Below, piece by piece: positions 48,001 to 60,200 of a stretch of DNA of 64,000 bases (its first letter is position 1; every line of letters begins with the position of its first letter). The position numbers and the translations under genes were made by a program. Below the pieces are notes generated by a model. It was not told the origin of the DNA. It did no database searches and saw only the letters and a list, made by a program, of their open reading frames with translations. Origin of the DNA: Tethya wilhelma (lineage: Eukaryota > Porifera > Demospongiae > Tethyida > Tethyidae); assembly GCA_964030475.1 (NCBI GenBank), contig CAXIPT010000009.1, positions 3,831,767 to 3,895,766 of the forward strand, in the 5' to 3' direction.

Positions 48001-48509
48001 TAAAAAGCCTACTAAAACGAAACAATCAACTTTAACGTTTGCCAAGAAGATCAGTTTGGACTCTGAGAGTGAGGAGGAACAAGAACAGAGGAAAGTTCCC
48101 AAAGAGAAGCCAGTTAAGACCAAGGCTCCCAAATCAAAACATCGGGTATGCTTTTTGTTATCGTCCAGTGAATGTGTAACCACTCACTCTGTCTATTGGG
48201 ATTGTGTGTGTGTTGTTGATTGAGGGATGAGGGATCTAGGACTCTAAGCTAACTTTAAATTTGTCATAATGTGCATTTTAAACTCTTCCCTCCTCTCTGT
48301 AGCCTCCTGCTAAGAAGGCTAGAGTCCTCAGCAGTGATGATGAGGATGATGATGATGTTGTGATGCCATCTGCCACAACTGTCAAGTCAAGCTCTGACTC
48401 TAGTGGTCGGACAAGACGAGCCGTGGCAAAGGTCAAATATTTTGATGATGAAGATGAAGATGAGGACGAGGCTTCTGTTTACAGTATTTCTGATGATTCT
48501 GATTATTAG
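45049..48509 (+). CDS. TOP2: DNA topoisomerase II, 3' half only (5'-truncated copy)
   Basis: Exons 45049-45245, 45752-45887, 46303-46498, 46813-47054, 47116-47199, 47309-48145 and 48303-48509 correspond one for one to the last exons of the minus-strand TOP2 gene and add its true C-terminus (SIDDSDY-like acidic end with a TAG at 48507-48509). They encode the end of the cleavage core (VEITELPIRTWTQTYKENVL, NQARFILEKIEGK, DPVKAWKA) and the Lys/Pro-rich tail. ATPase, TOPRIM and the active tyrosine are absent. The first exon has a four-residue TA-repeat insertion and a changed acceptor. It could be a pseudogene or the misplaced 3' end of the real gene. Confidence 0.8.
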
Positions 48510-48804
48510 AATAATTATGTTAACTTCATTGTTTCCTTACCTACTCCATACAGCTGCATATTTATCATTGCTACTACTTGACCCTAAGTGCAATAGTATA
48601 CAGTTCTCTGTGTACAAGTACTTGCACAAGTTTTTGTTCAAATATTCTTTTGTGTACAACAAATATCTGCATAGTTTGTTCATAGACCCATGTTTATACA
48701 TCTATACCTTCATAATCATTGAGAGCGTTGTCTGCAATCTTGGGGGGATTCCCTAGCCTCGTACCCAGGCTCTCTCCTTTGACCTTGACCTCTGAGGTAA
48801 AATT

Positions 48805-49563
48805 ATGGCAACCATTCAAGACGCTGTACTAGGTTACAATGAAGTTTCTCGTCAGCATCAAATGGTTTACAGTCTTGAGCTGATGGACAGGCTGGTAATT
48901 CCAAAAGGTGGTCGAGTTCTCGACATCGGTTGTGGAACTGGTCAGCTCACTGGTATTCTTGCTGAGAGGGTTGGTCCCAGTGGGTATGTAGTTGGCATTG
49001 ATCCTGACGAGGAACGAATAAAGATGGCAAAGAAAATGAACACTCGCAACCACTTGCAGTTTGTAGTGAGTGATGGTGAATCATTTCCAGACGATCAATA
49101 CGACCTGGTGGTTTGTACCTTTGTCCTTCATTGGATTGAAAACAAGAAGGCAGTTTTTGAACATGTCCACAGTAATCTTCGTCCTGGGGGTCAGTTTGCA
49201 TTTCTACCTGTGTTAAATATGCCAAGCATTGCCTGGGAGATGAATGCACTGTTGGGTCCTGAAGGAGAAGCTATCATCAATTCAAAGTTTTTTGGTTTGA
49301 CTTTTGAGGAATATACTGACCTTGCGATTGAGACTGGTTTTGAAGTGATGTACAGTGATTCACTTGTGACATGCACTCCGTACCCTAATATCACAGCCTT
49401 GATGGAGTTTTGGTTTGCAACAAGTCATGGCATGTTCAACCCAGCATTTATTGATAAAGACATTTTGGAGGAATTTAAGAAAAAGTATGAAACATCTGAT
49501 ATAAAGCTTGAAACTCCGATTGCGTATTTTGTTCTTAGTAAACATTACATCAGGCATAAATAG
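48805..49563 (+). CDS. Class I SAM-dependent methyltransferase
   Basis: A single exon of 252 residues. Motif I is VLDIGCGTGQ (about 39-48), the acidic ribose-binding residue is in VVGIDPDEERI, and motif IV is in YDLVVCTFVLHWIENK, followed by LRPGGQFAF. The substrate is not evident; the fold matches the methyltransferase 11/25 type of small-molecule enzymes (related to insect juvenile-hormone-acid or bacterial trans-aconitate enzymes). Intronless, unlike TOP2. It lies between the two inverted TOP2 copies, 295 bases downstream of the plus-strand TOP2 stop. The start ATG at 48805 gives the usual N-terminal helix (YNEVSRQHQMVYSLELMDRL). Confidence 0.85.
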   Translation: MATIQDAVLGYNEVSRQHQMVYSLELMDRLVIPKGGRVLDIGCGTGQLTGILAERVGPSGYVVGIDPDEERIKMAKKMNTRNHLQFVVSDGESFPDDQYDLVVCTFVLHWIENKKAVFEHVHSNLRPGGQFAFLPVLNMPSIAWEMNALLGPEGEAIINSKFFGLTFEEYTDLAIETGFEVMYSDSLVTCTPYPNITALMEFWFATSHGMFNPAFIDKDILEEFKKKYETSDIKLETPIAYFVLSKHYIRHK

Positions 49564-49810
49564 TGATTTTGCTACTGTAACAGTTACAAGGAAATGATTC
49601 TTGTCAACCCTGTCACCAGCGCACTCTAGCTAATATCATATGCTGTCACAGAGTATAATATTGTGTAGGTAAAGAAATTCTAGGAAGTTTCGTGGGATTT
49701 GACTTGGGCGGTTTCATGGATCACAATCCATCCGTGAAAGTTTTTATCCATGAAAATTTATTCAGTTTATCTGTGAAAGTTAATGAGACTTGATTCGAGT
49801 TCAAGGATTA

Positions 49811-49837
49811 ATTCCCAGTACGGTAGTACTGGGTACA
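49811..49837. repeat. Palindromic block shared with the Penelope inverted arm, next to a gap
   Basis: TTCCCAGTACGGTAGTACTG followed by GGTAC is the reverse complement of the block at about 20246-20271 in the Penelope terminal arm. It stops six bases before the ambiguous base at 49843, where the minus-strand TOP2 begins. Confidence 0.6.
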
Positions 49838-49843
49838 CTGGAN

Positions 49844-52800
49844 TTCTTTGCAGCAGCTTGTTTCTTAACAGCAGGTTTCTTTGCCGCAGGCTTGTCAGTG
49901 ACCTTTGTTGGCTTAGCAGGTTTTGTTTTGACCGGCTTTGCCTTTGGGATAGGGGGAGTGTCAATGTCCATTACAAAGTCATCATCATCAGGGTCATTCT
50001 CAGAGTCAGAGTCTACTTTTAGAACTTTGAGAGTTCTCTGTTTGAGATTTGCTGGTTTCTTGGCAGGAGGAGGGGTGGCAGGGGGAGAGGCAGGGGGAGG
50101 CTTCTTGGATATCCTCTCAGCTAGACTAGGGGGTGGGGTTTCACTGTCGCTGAGCTCAAACGCATCTATTACAGCTTTAGTAGCTGCTTTCTTCTCTTGT
50201 TGGCTTCCAGCAGCACTCTCTCCTTCAGCTACAGAGGAGGTACTCTTCTCTTTCTTTGTGGCCTCGCTAGCTGCTGCTTTGCCTTTCCTGACACGACCAG
50301 TACCGGGCTTTTTAGGTTCAGCATTGAACTCTGGAATGTTAGGCCTGACTGCTTCGGCAAATGCACTAGGTTTGGTGATCTCAAGACTGTTCTTGCCGGT
50401 GTCGGCAGTGAGTTTGGTCTGCCGACCACTGCTTTTTCCTTTCCCCTTCTTTCTCTTGACAGAGATCATGGCACCAGCTGCTTCTTCTTCACGCTCCACA
50501 GCTTCAACACGCTGCATTGAAACACACACATAGGAATGCAATCAATGAACTGTGTACATGGCTACATTAGCATAAGACGACTAAGGATCATAGTCACACA
50601 ATAGAAGTCCCACAGAATAAAATTAAAATCAGCAACATACATCTAACTCCTCCAAGAATGCTTCCAAGTCTTCCTTCCAGAGATCTTTAGGTGTTTTCCC
50701 TTGCAGAATGTGCAACTCTTCAACCTGGACAATTACAGCACATTCTCTGAATTGAAATGCACAAATTATTTCCTTTCCTCCTGACCTTCTTGTCCCTGTT
50801 CTTGATCAACTCTTCTTTCTTCTCCCTCGTCAGTGACCACAGAGGCATGGAGAGGAGGTAGTTGAAGTCAGTCTGTTCCTCTTCCTCACTCTCAGTCTCC
50901 TCCTCGTCCTTGTCCTCAGCAGGGTCACCGTTACTGGAGGACACTGCCTTCCAAGCCTTCACTGGGTCACTACGATAACCACGTTCCTTCAACTGCTGGA
51001 TCATCTCAACCTTACGTTTGTTTTCTGAAGTGAAGGGAGAGAAGCAGAGATAGAAGTGTATTGTGAGGCAAAGAAGTAGACTTGCTTTTTTGGTGTCACA
51101 ATACATGCACATGTGAGGCAAATACTGAGTTTGAACGGTAAAAGGAAGTTAGCCACTTAGTCTAACAGAATTTGTGTTGAATAGTGCTTGAAATTGTATA
51201 ATAATTGAAATCAGTTGATATGTAAGCTAAAGTTAGAGTGAAAATGAAGGCTGAAGTAAACGGGAATATAGACTTTAGAGGGTTATTTGCTTGAAAAATT
51301 TTAGCTACACTGTAAGCACAAACAAATAGTCACGGTCATACATGCTCATCTTCACTCACCGATAACCACCTTTCCTTCGATCTTCTCCAGGATGAACCTG
51401 GCCTGGTTGGAGAGTTTAGCAGCCTCAGCAGAGAGCTCTCCTTCCAGCCACTCCTTCCTCCTACGATACATCTCCAGCCTCACATCATAGAACTCCTTGA
51501 GGATCTCAATGGCTCCACCATACCTCTTGAGACAACCATTGTGGTCAAAGAGAACCTACATTCCATGAGGAAGAAAGTGATATAGTATACCACTCATGTG
51601 TGTGCCCACACAACCACAATCCACATGAAATAATAATAACTATGGACAAAATATTGAGATTTAGTTGGGATCAAACCCAGTGAGTGTAAACACTGTATAC
51701 ACACGCCATCAACACTACAGAATTTTGTACATTTTCCTTGTTATGTACTCAAGAAAGCAGGTTGTTTACAAGGCCAACATTACATACACTCAATACACAG
51801 ATATGCATAAAAATTCAAATGGTCTTATCTTTACAAACAATCCCAAACCTAAAGGAACCCTCCCAATGCCTGCTCAGGCAATTGTCTATAGTACATTGGT
51901 AAATGGCTGAGCCACTCAGGTGGCCCCTTGAGAAGTAGAGGGTGTCGACATACAGTAAACCACTGACCATGTTTGCAGTACTCAATGAGCTCTCCAGCTT
52001 GAACTTCTTGTGGAAGCCCACTTTCTCTGCCTCTGCCATCTTCTCCTGGGTGAGGGTCACCACAAACCTCACCGTAGTGTCAGTGTGGTACTCCTTGTAG
52101 TCCCTGAAGGAGGGAACAACTACAGTAGTACTACAATAGTTTGGGGACACAATATTAGTCCATTTGTGTTCATATGCCCTGTGAGTTTTTTGACATAACT
52201 TTCTGATGCATCTAATTCTGTATACAATCTTACTAATGTCCGAAAAAAAGTTCGTGAAAATGCATAATGTATGTGACAATTCAGTAAACTACAGTGTGAC
52301 CTTACGCAAGTGAACCAAAAATTGACTTCAAATATTAAAGAAAGAAATGTTTAAGTAAAACCTTAACAAAATATACATCACTGTGTCAACTAACGTGATA
52401 AACGGAGGGTTCTTCTCATTCCCGTGAAGCATCACCTCCAGAACGTTCTCCTTGTAGGTCTGGGTCCAGGTCCTGATGGGCAGCTCAGTGATCTCCACAC
52501 TGGTGGGACTGAGGCGGGCTACATTGCCATACACCACATACTTGGTGGGCTCCACGTGAGCAATGGTACCAGTGAAGTTCTTGTAGGAGGGTTGCTAAGG
52601 GTGTGTGTGTGTGTGTGTATGCAGATGAATCTATCTGCTACACAAATATACATGGAAGATATTTTATTCACATTAACCTGAGGTCTGGGAGTTAAATATC
52701 TTTGAAACAGTCAAAATACTACAGAAATTTTGACTGGTAAAGGGTGGTTAGAATTGCTATTGAAAGGTGGCTGAAATATTGAAATCGGGTAATACGGTAA

Positions 52801-55800
52801 CTTATAGAGCAAGAAAATGAAGGCTCAAGTGAAGGGGAATAGGCATTAGAATGTGTGTGTGTGTTGCTCCTCACCATATCAGTTGGTTCAAGCCCTGTCA
52901 TCATTCTCTTGATATTGGCCACGATCTCTCTGGTGTCAAAGTTGGGTACAAAGGTGGAGTAGCCTGTACCTATACCATCACAGCCGTTGACCAGCACCAT
53001 GGGTAGGATGGGGCAGTACCACTCTGGCTCTATCTTCATGTTGTCCTCGTACAGAGTGTGGAGTTGGGGTTCATCAGTTGTAACGAAAGTGAGCCTAGCT
53101 AGAGGACTCAGCATGGTGAAGATATACCTGCAGTGAAATTGTGGTAGTCTAATTTACGAAGATCTTCAGCTAATTTTTTTTTTACATTATATTACAGAAA
53201 CTTCATACTCAGGCTCTACAAGATTTTCGGAACAATAAAAAATGTACATGCTGTGTGAGAGAAGACTAGAAAGAGAGCTAGGACCAGCTCCCAATTCTCT
53301 TACAACAGTACACCAAGCTTGGTGTGTACATATGTGGTTGTTGGAGTTCAACGCCTCACCTTGGACTGGCAGCATCTTTGCCTCCATGAAGACGAGTACC
53401 AAACTGACCGATTGGCTGGAGGATGTTGATATTGTTGCTTCCAACATAGTTCTGAGCCAGGTTGATGATGGTGGACATGAGACTTGCCTGGAGGGAGTGC
53501 GTACATGAAAATTGACATAATTGTGTACTAAACAGCTAAGTTTTTCACATAATATTTTAGTGTTGTAAGTCAGAATGCTCCCATAGTCCTTCAACATCAC
53601 ACAAACACTACACACCATTGAGGACAGTACTTTAGTAAGTCAAAGTTCACCTACACCTTGTATTACTCATGCCACAACCCACAATCAGCAGTACATGAAA
53701 AACAACCACACAAAACAGCTGGTCAATGCCACAGCTTGTCTATTATAGTAGTAGCATACCACAAAAATAGCCTCATTCCATGCTGATATGCTAATTCATC
53801 CTTAAAGTAAAGATTTTCAACATTTATAACTCAGTTATTCAGTAATAGCAGCAAGCAGAGAGCCTGGGGACAAGGCTACCACAATAACCTAACACTAGTA
53901 ACAGTGTGATACCAAAGTTTGAGGGAATCACTACAATGTGAGGGTGCTAGTTGGTGCACGTAGCCCCTCACCTCTCCATGATGGTAGGCTGAGTGTTCAG
54001 CCACTGACCCAGCCAACTGGGCCACCTTGATCTCCTTCTTGTCATTCCTCTTGAAGCACGTGAAGAGAACCTTCCTCTGGCCTGGCTTCAGGCCGTCCAC
54101 CATGCTGGGGATGGAGCGCTCATTGTCCATGTTGGAGAAGAGAATGAGCTCCTTGTTGATGAAGTCAGAGTAGGAGATGTGGCTGGTCCTCTCTCCGTAG
54201 AGGAACGACTCGTTGAGCCCCTCCTGCCTCCTCTCTCGACGGGTCTGGAGCCAGCTGGTCAGCCACTCCTTACGACGATCAATGCACTTCTTACTGAATG
54301 CCTAAAGTACAGTAGAATCATGTATGTAATGTACAATAGGTTAGGAAATTACACAAATACTGCACAACAAAATTTTGAAGTTAGTATTGTACAGAAAAAC
54401 AGGTAAAAAGGTGCCCAAAACTTTACAGTGTAACAAACTAGTATGCTGTGTAGAGCACATACCAGCAGTATAGCATCATCATCCTCATTGCCAGAGTACT
54501 TGAAAGGGACGCGATGTCGATCCATGTCTGAGAAATACTCCTTGGCCTCCTTGGAGGTGCTGGTACCCAAACCTTTGTAGTATTTGACTTTCCATGTGTG
54601 TGTGTTCTCAGTGTTGGCCTTCCAGCTCTCAAACTCAGGCAGACTGAAGAACGAGAGCTCTTGCCTGCCTTTAGTGACCTGGAGGGAATGAATGGGGTGG
54701 TAAGCATCTTCTGTATAGTGGGTAAATTTGGTGAAATGGCAAATAATTCTGCAAATGACTAAGTTAAAAAAATGCCAAACAGTTTTATACTCATGCTCGT
54801 GAATATACAACAATGCAGCATGCAAATTGAAATCACCCAATTTAAAATCCCCAATCATGCTAAAAATTGATATGAATTAACCAAATTTTAAGCTCACCAA
54901 ATTTACCCGCTATACAGTATACTGTATGTAACAGTATTGATGAAAGCTTACACTGGGGATGTTTGAACTTAGTGCTGGTGTACATCAAAAATATTACACA
55001 TATATACATGTACTGTACTAACTAATCCCCACATAAATTATCAGGAATATCCCCCTCCATACACACATTATGCATGTACCTTCACAATAGGAGTGATGAA
55101 CTCTTCAACAAAGTTGTGCTTCAAGAGGTGAGGCCAGTTGCAGTGGATGAAGTTGATGACCAGGCCTTTGATGTGAGAGCCATCCTGGTCCTGATCAGCC
55201 ATGATCATCAGGTGACCATAACGAAGGGACTTCAACTCACTGGAGTCAGTGTACTTCTTGCCATAGTGAAGACCAAGGATCTTGACAATGTTGGATATCT
55301 CCTCATTGCCCATGATCTGATGAAAGAGGCAGTGTAATACATTATACAATGGTGCATACCTACATAGATATTGTATGCACTAGTAAAACAAGGATGTGAC
55401 TGAGGGAGACTGTAAGCCTGGGTCTAGATTCACAGAAAACTTTTCAGAGAGTACCACTATGCTAACATGAAGAACACACTTCATACATGTACAGTACTGT
55501 ACACTGTATATATAGGAAATGTGAACACACTTCATATGTACACCTAAACAGACCACAAAACCAACACAATGTCACTGTTATACCAAACAAGCTCAAAAAA
55601 TATTTCCAGTGGTACTACCAGCTGACCACCACTGACCTGGTTGTGAGTGGCCTCCCTGACGTTGAGGAGTTTACCCCTGAGAGGAAAGGCTCCATAGTAG
55701 TCCCTGCCCACCACACCAAGACCACTGACAGCCAGGGTCTTGGCTGAGTCTCCCTCAGTCACTATCAGGGTGCAGTCCAGAGAGTTCTTACCTAGGGGAG

Positions 55801-55868
55801 AGGGAGTGAAAGGTGTTAGAGAAGGACAAATGTTGTTAGCATAAGAAAAGGTGCATAGTAGTGAGTCA

Positions 55869-55908
<40 letters not shown>

Positions 55909-56161
55909 TGTACCTCCTGCTTCATTAGCATCATCCAATTTGGGGATGCCCCTCAATTTGCTATGTTTAGATCCACTTTGCTTCTTCGAAATCTGAGCTT
56001 GAGATTTTGCTCTAGCCCAGCTCAGCACACGCTCAATCACACCACAACCCATTGCCTGTATGGTGAGTGGAGGAATACAGTACATGTGAACACACAGGCA
56101 CAATATGTATACATGTGAATAGACAGGCACAATACGTATACATGTATTGAAACCCAAAAAN

Positions 56162-56202
<41 letters not shown>

Positions 56203-57251
56203 GTCTGCACGACGACCTACAATTTCCCATACATTTTCAGTCACAGCCGGGAAACACGTGCATTCTGGTTTCCATGCCAATCAATGCGTAGTTCATGTTT
56301 CATGACGTAAGCGTAGTGCTCCCTCGCATAATTTCAATCCATAAGATTGCGACTACTAAGAGTAACAAGTACTGGTTTTTTGGCAGCTGCGCATAAATTA
56401 TATTATTCACGTTTTACGTCACACCAAGTTAGCACGTGAGCAAAGAAGATGAAAAGGACAAAATTGAACCATTTTCAATCTTTCACTGTCAATATCTTTT
56501 GTTATTCAAAGATAATCAATTGCACTATTTAATATGTAAAAGTTCACAATGTATTCTATCTATCATTGATAACTTGTTGGGCTGGATATTTTCTTTTCCA
56601 GTGCACTTTTGTTCTGAAAATGACACAGCTCAATAATCATCAAAACATGGGGAGACAGTTCCTGCTGTGGTATGAACAAAACAAGAAATTAGAGATAGTG
56701 ACAATCATAAGTAGTAAGAGGCACAACTAACCTTTTGTAAACAGTTTGAAACAGTGCTCTGCAAAGTAAGAGGTGTGATACTGAAAGCTTTTAAAAATGG
56801 TAAAACTAACTAATTTTGTGTGGCCCCTACAGCTAAAGAAAGGTATTGTTGAATATCTTATGGTAAAATTCATGCAAGAGAGACTTTAAACACCTTATAG
56901 ACAGAGTCTGAAGATGTATAAATAGCGGGAACCGAGTGCACTATTTTAGTGAAAATGGCTAAAACCCAAAAATCTGCCATTAGTACATGTACAAATCAAA
57001 CTTACTTATCCTACAAATTCAAGATAGATAGCTAAAATGAGAGTGATCACTGTAAAAATAAGTTGCTTTACCTTGAAAGCTAGTTAAATGTCGCTGTAGT
57101 CCCCTCAATAGCTTGTAATGTCGACTTGTTTCAGAAGCTTTCCAGGCGGCCATCTTAAAATTTCCCCATACAAATTTCCCTATCTAAAATGCCACTTCCG
57201 GGTGCATTTTTCATTTCCGGGTGTGACTGAAAATTGTAGGTCGTCCTGTAG

Positions 57252-57289
<38 letters not shown>

Positions 57290-60200
57290 TGTACCTCCTG
57301 CTTCATTAGCATCATCCAATTTGGGGATGCCCCTCAATTTGCTATGTTTAGATCCACTTTGCTTCTTCGAAATCTGAGCTTGAGATTTTGCTCTAGCCCA
57401 GCTCAGCACACGCTCAATCACACCACAACCCATTGCCTGTATGGTGAGTGGAGGAATACAGTACATGTGAACACACAGGCACAATATGTATACATGTACT
57501 GCAACCAAAAAAAAAAAATCTATTTGGGTTTAATATAAAAGCATAATATATAAAATTTAACACAGAATACAAGTTCTAAACAATAAAAAGAACCCCCCTT
57601 CATTTACTACATTTGTGTCATGAAAATTAGAGTTGTACACTGTATGTACACATGGCATAGTGTATACTCTTACACATGTTCAATGTTCTTCAATACCTGT
57701 TTGACAAACTTCTCGGAGAGTTCACACTTTGATCCAAACGACTTGGCCTTCAGAGTCATGTTCTCCTTGGTCTGGGAGTCAAACGTGGGGTTCTCAATCA
57801 AACAGTTGACAAAGATCCAGAGGTGGCCCTTGATGTGGAACGGCTTCAGGTCCATCCCTCCCTTGTTCTTCTTCTTAGCCTGTTCCAGCAGCTTTGAGAC
57901 TACCTGGTCCACAACTGCATTCACATGAGTACCACCCTACAATATCACAAGTTAATTGGGGCAAGCATGAGCGAGCCCCACATAAGCGTGTCGAACGAAG
58001 GATTTGTATGTCTGTATATATATATATATATAGTGATGTAATCGTCCGACCGACCGCTTTCCGTAAATACGAACTATATTATTCTAATTGTTCCAAATTA
58101 ACCGCATGCCATGCCACGTGTCTATGAAAAATTGCAAAGCCCTGAAAATTGTCAACACTGGCCTCGCGCGCGCGCACACGGAACAGAAAGCCACTGAAGG
58201 ACTGAGAACTGAACTTGGAAGTGTCTATGTAAGATAGGCACGGCGAAAGGCTAAAGCACATTTTACTACAGGTGGCAACAAGCTACACGAAGGTAAGCGG
58301 CTCACTATATCACTATGTTAATTTGTCAGCTAAAATCATAGCACACATAATTTATACGCAGTGGCCATGTATAAAACCAGCAAGCAAACTGAATAGTTTC
58401 ACAGCTTGAAACTACTGCAGTGATGTTGGGTGTATGGATGGATGTCAATACTACTGGATAACAAGAGCAGAAGCTAGAGCAGCCACCTGAGTGAGAGGCT
58501 CTAAACTCAACCCTGAGCTCAGAGTCTGAGAAGCTATATTGAACTGCCGACTGATACCTCAGAACTGATACAACAGCTAGCTGCTAAGATTCAACGCATG
58601 CATGATGCTGAAACCCCGGGCGTAGGTGGCCAGGAAAGTAACTGTTAACTGGCAAGAGAGAATCAATGGAGTCCTACCTGAGCAGTAATGAGAATAACTG
58701 CAGACTCATGATCAAAGAAATCAACAAGTATTAATTCTGTCAACAACCAATTCAGCCAAGTCAAGTGTCTCTTGTATAATTATGCCATACTCTTTCACCA
58801 GTGCTATAACAAACAATATGCACTAGCCTCCTTCCCACATAACCTACTAGGCTCCCCTTTCACAGTGAGTATATAGGGGAGAGCCTGCAACGAGTCTATT
58901 CCCACATGCAAAACTCTATGTGCATGGGCTTGCTCGTGCTCGCCCCACTCCATGCTTGCATGCGACTAGTTAAGGTAAATGTAACTTGTAAATGGCAGCC
59001 TATGACTTTAAATTGTCAAAGCTGTGAGGCATAGTATATTAGAAGAATGCAAGGCATTGTGGGGCGAGCCTGAGCGAGCACAGCTTTTTGCATGAATTGT
59101 ACAGCGAGTCTCAGTGTATGGAGAATATTTGATAATTAACCTCACGTGAGGTTAATTATCTAGGAGTTGTCAGACTGATGCCAAAAGATCTGGCTGTCAG
59201 TCACTGACTGAGTGTGAGTACAAAACTGACAGTGTTCAAATGACTGTGGTGTGAACGTCAGAAGTTAGTTTACACGAAGAATTGCTAGTGAGATGTAAAG
59301 CATAGGGTTATTTTCGAACTTGGTATCTCTTACTCTCTGACACTGTATGTTGAGCAAGCCTGGCATCACCGTTTTTCTCCTTGCAGTCAGCCTATCTTTC
59401 TGTTGGGTGTTGGTGTTAAACAGTTTCTGTGCCTTTCTCTTATAAGATATGCTTAGCAACTGTCTAAGTTTCACAATCTCTAGCTATTAGCAGAACTATT
59501 TCTCAACTATTCTGCTTTAGCTGCCTCCAGAGCTGCCTCTGTCCGATCTATCGAAAACACGTGCACACAGTCACTATAAACTTATGCGCATGCGTTAGTA
59601 ATGGTAGTAATGCATGGTACCTGGTACTGGTCGATAATTATGTTAGCTAGAATTAGCTTACGTGAGCACACAAGACCCAACGATGACAGACAGACAGACG
59701 GTCCCGACGTACAACTCGCTATCTGGGGCTCGCTCAGGCTCGCCCCAACTAATGCTAGTATCACAACTTATAAGAACTGTATTAGGCACTGTTTTGTTAC
59801 TAAAATTAAAGTGCTTGACATTTTGTGATGTTCTGTGACCTTTCTAGATCAAGAAAAAATGTCACAAAACGTCACTCATTTCATTTTAGAGAACAAAACA
59901 GAGTTTATATAGTGACACAGGACATGTCTCTCCTTAAAGGAACTTTAGAGAGACATGTACATACACATGTGGAAGAAAATGTGAATAAATAATGCATGTA
60001 TGCATGTATGTATCTGTAATTCATATGTACATGTTATGTTACCTTTGTGGTAGCTATGGAGTTGACAAAGCTAGCCTGCTGGAAGCCCCCTGGGCTAGCA
60101 GTGACTGCCACCTCCCAGCGAGGGTTCACCACCTCATGGATTATCTTCCTGGGCAGCTCCTCTTCTTCCTCATCTGATGGAGCCACTCCCTTCACGTAGA

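Noticed and set aside
47272..48183. 303-codon open frame antisense to the TOP2 C-terminal tail
   Set aside because: Leu/Phe/Ala-rich mirror of the Lys/Glu-rich tail; shadow of the real exon, and seen likewise in the inverted copy.
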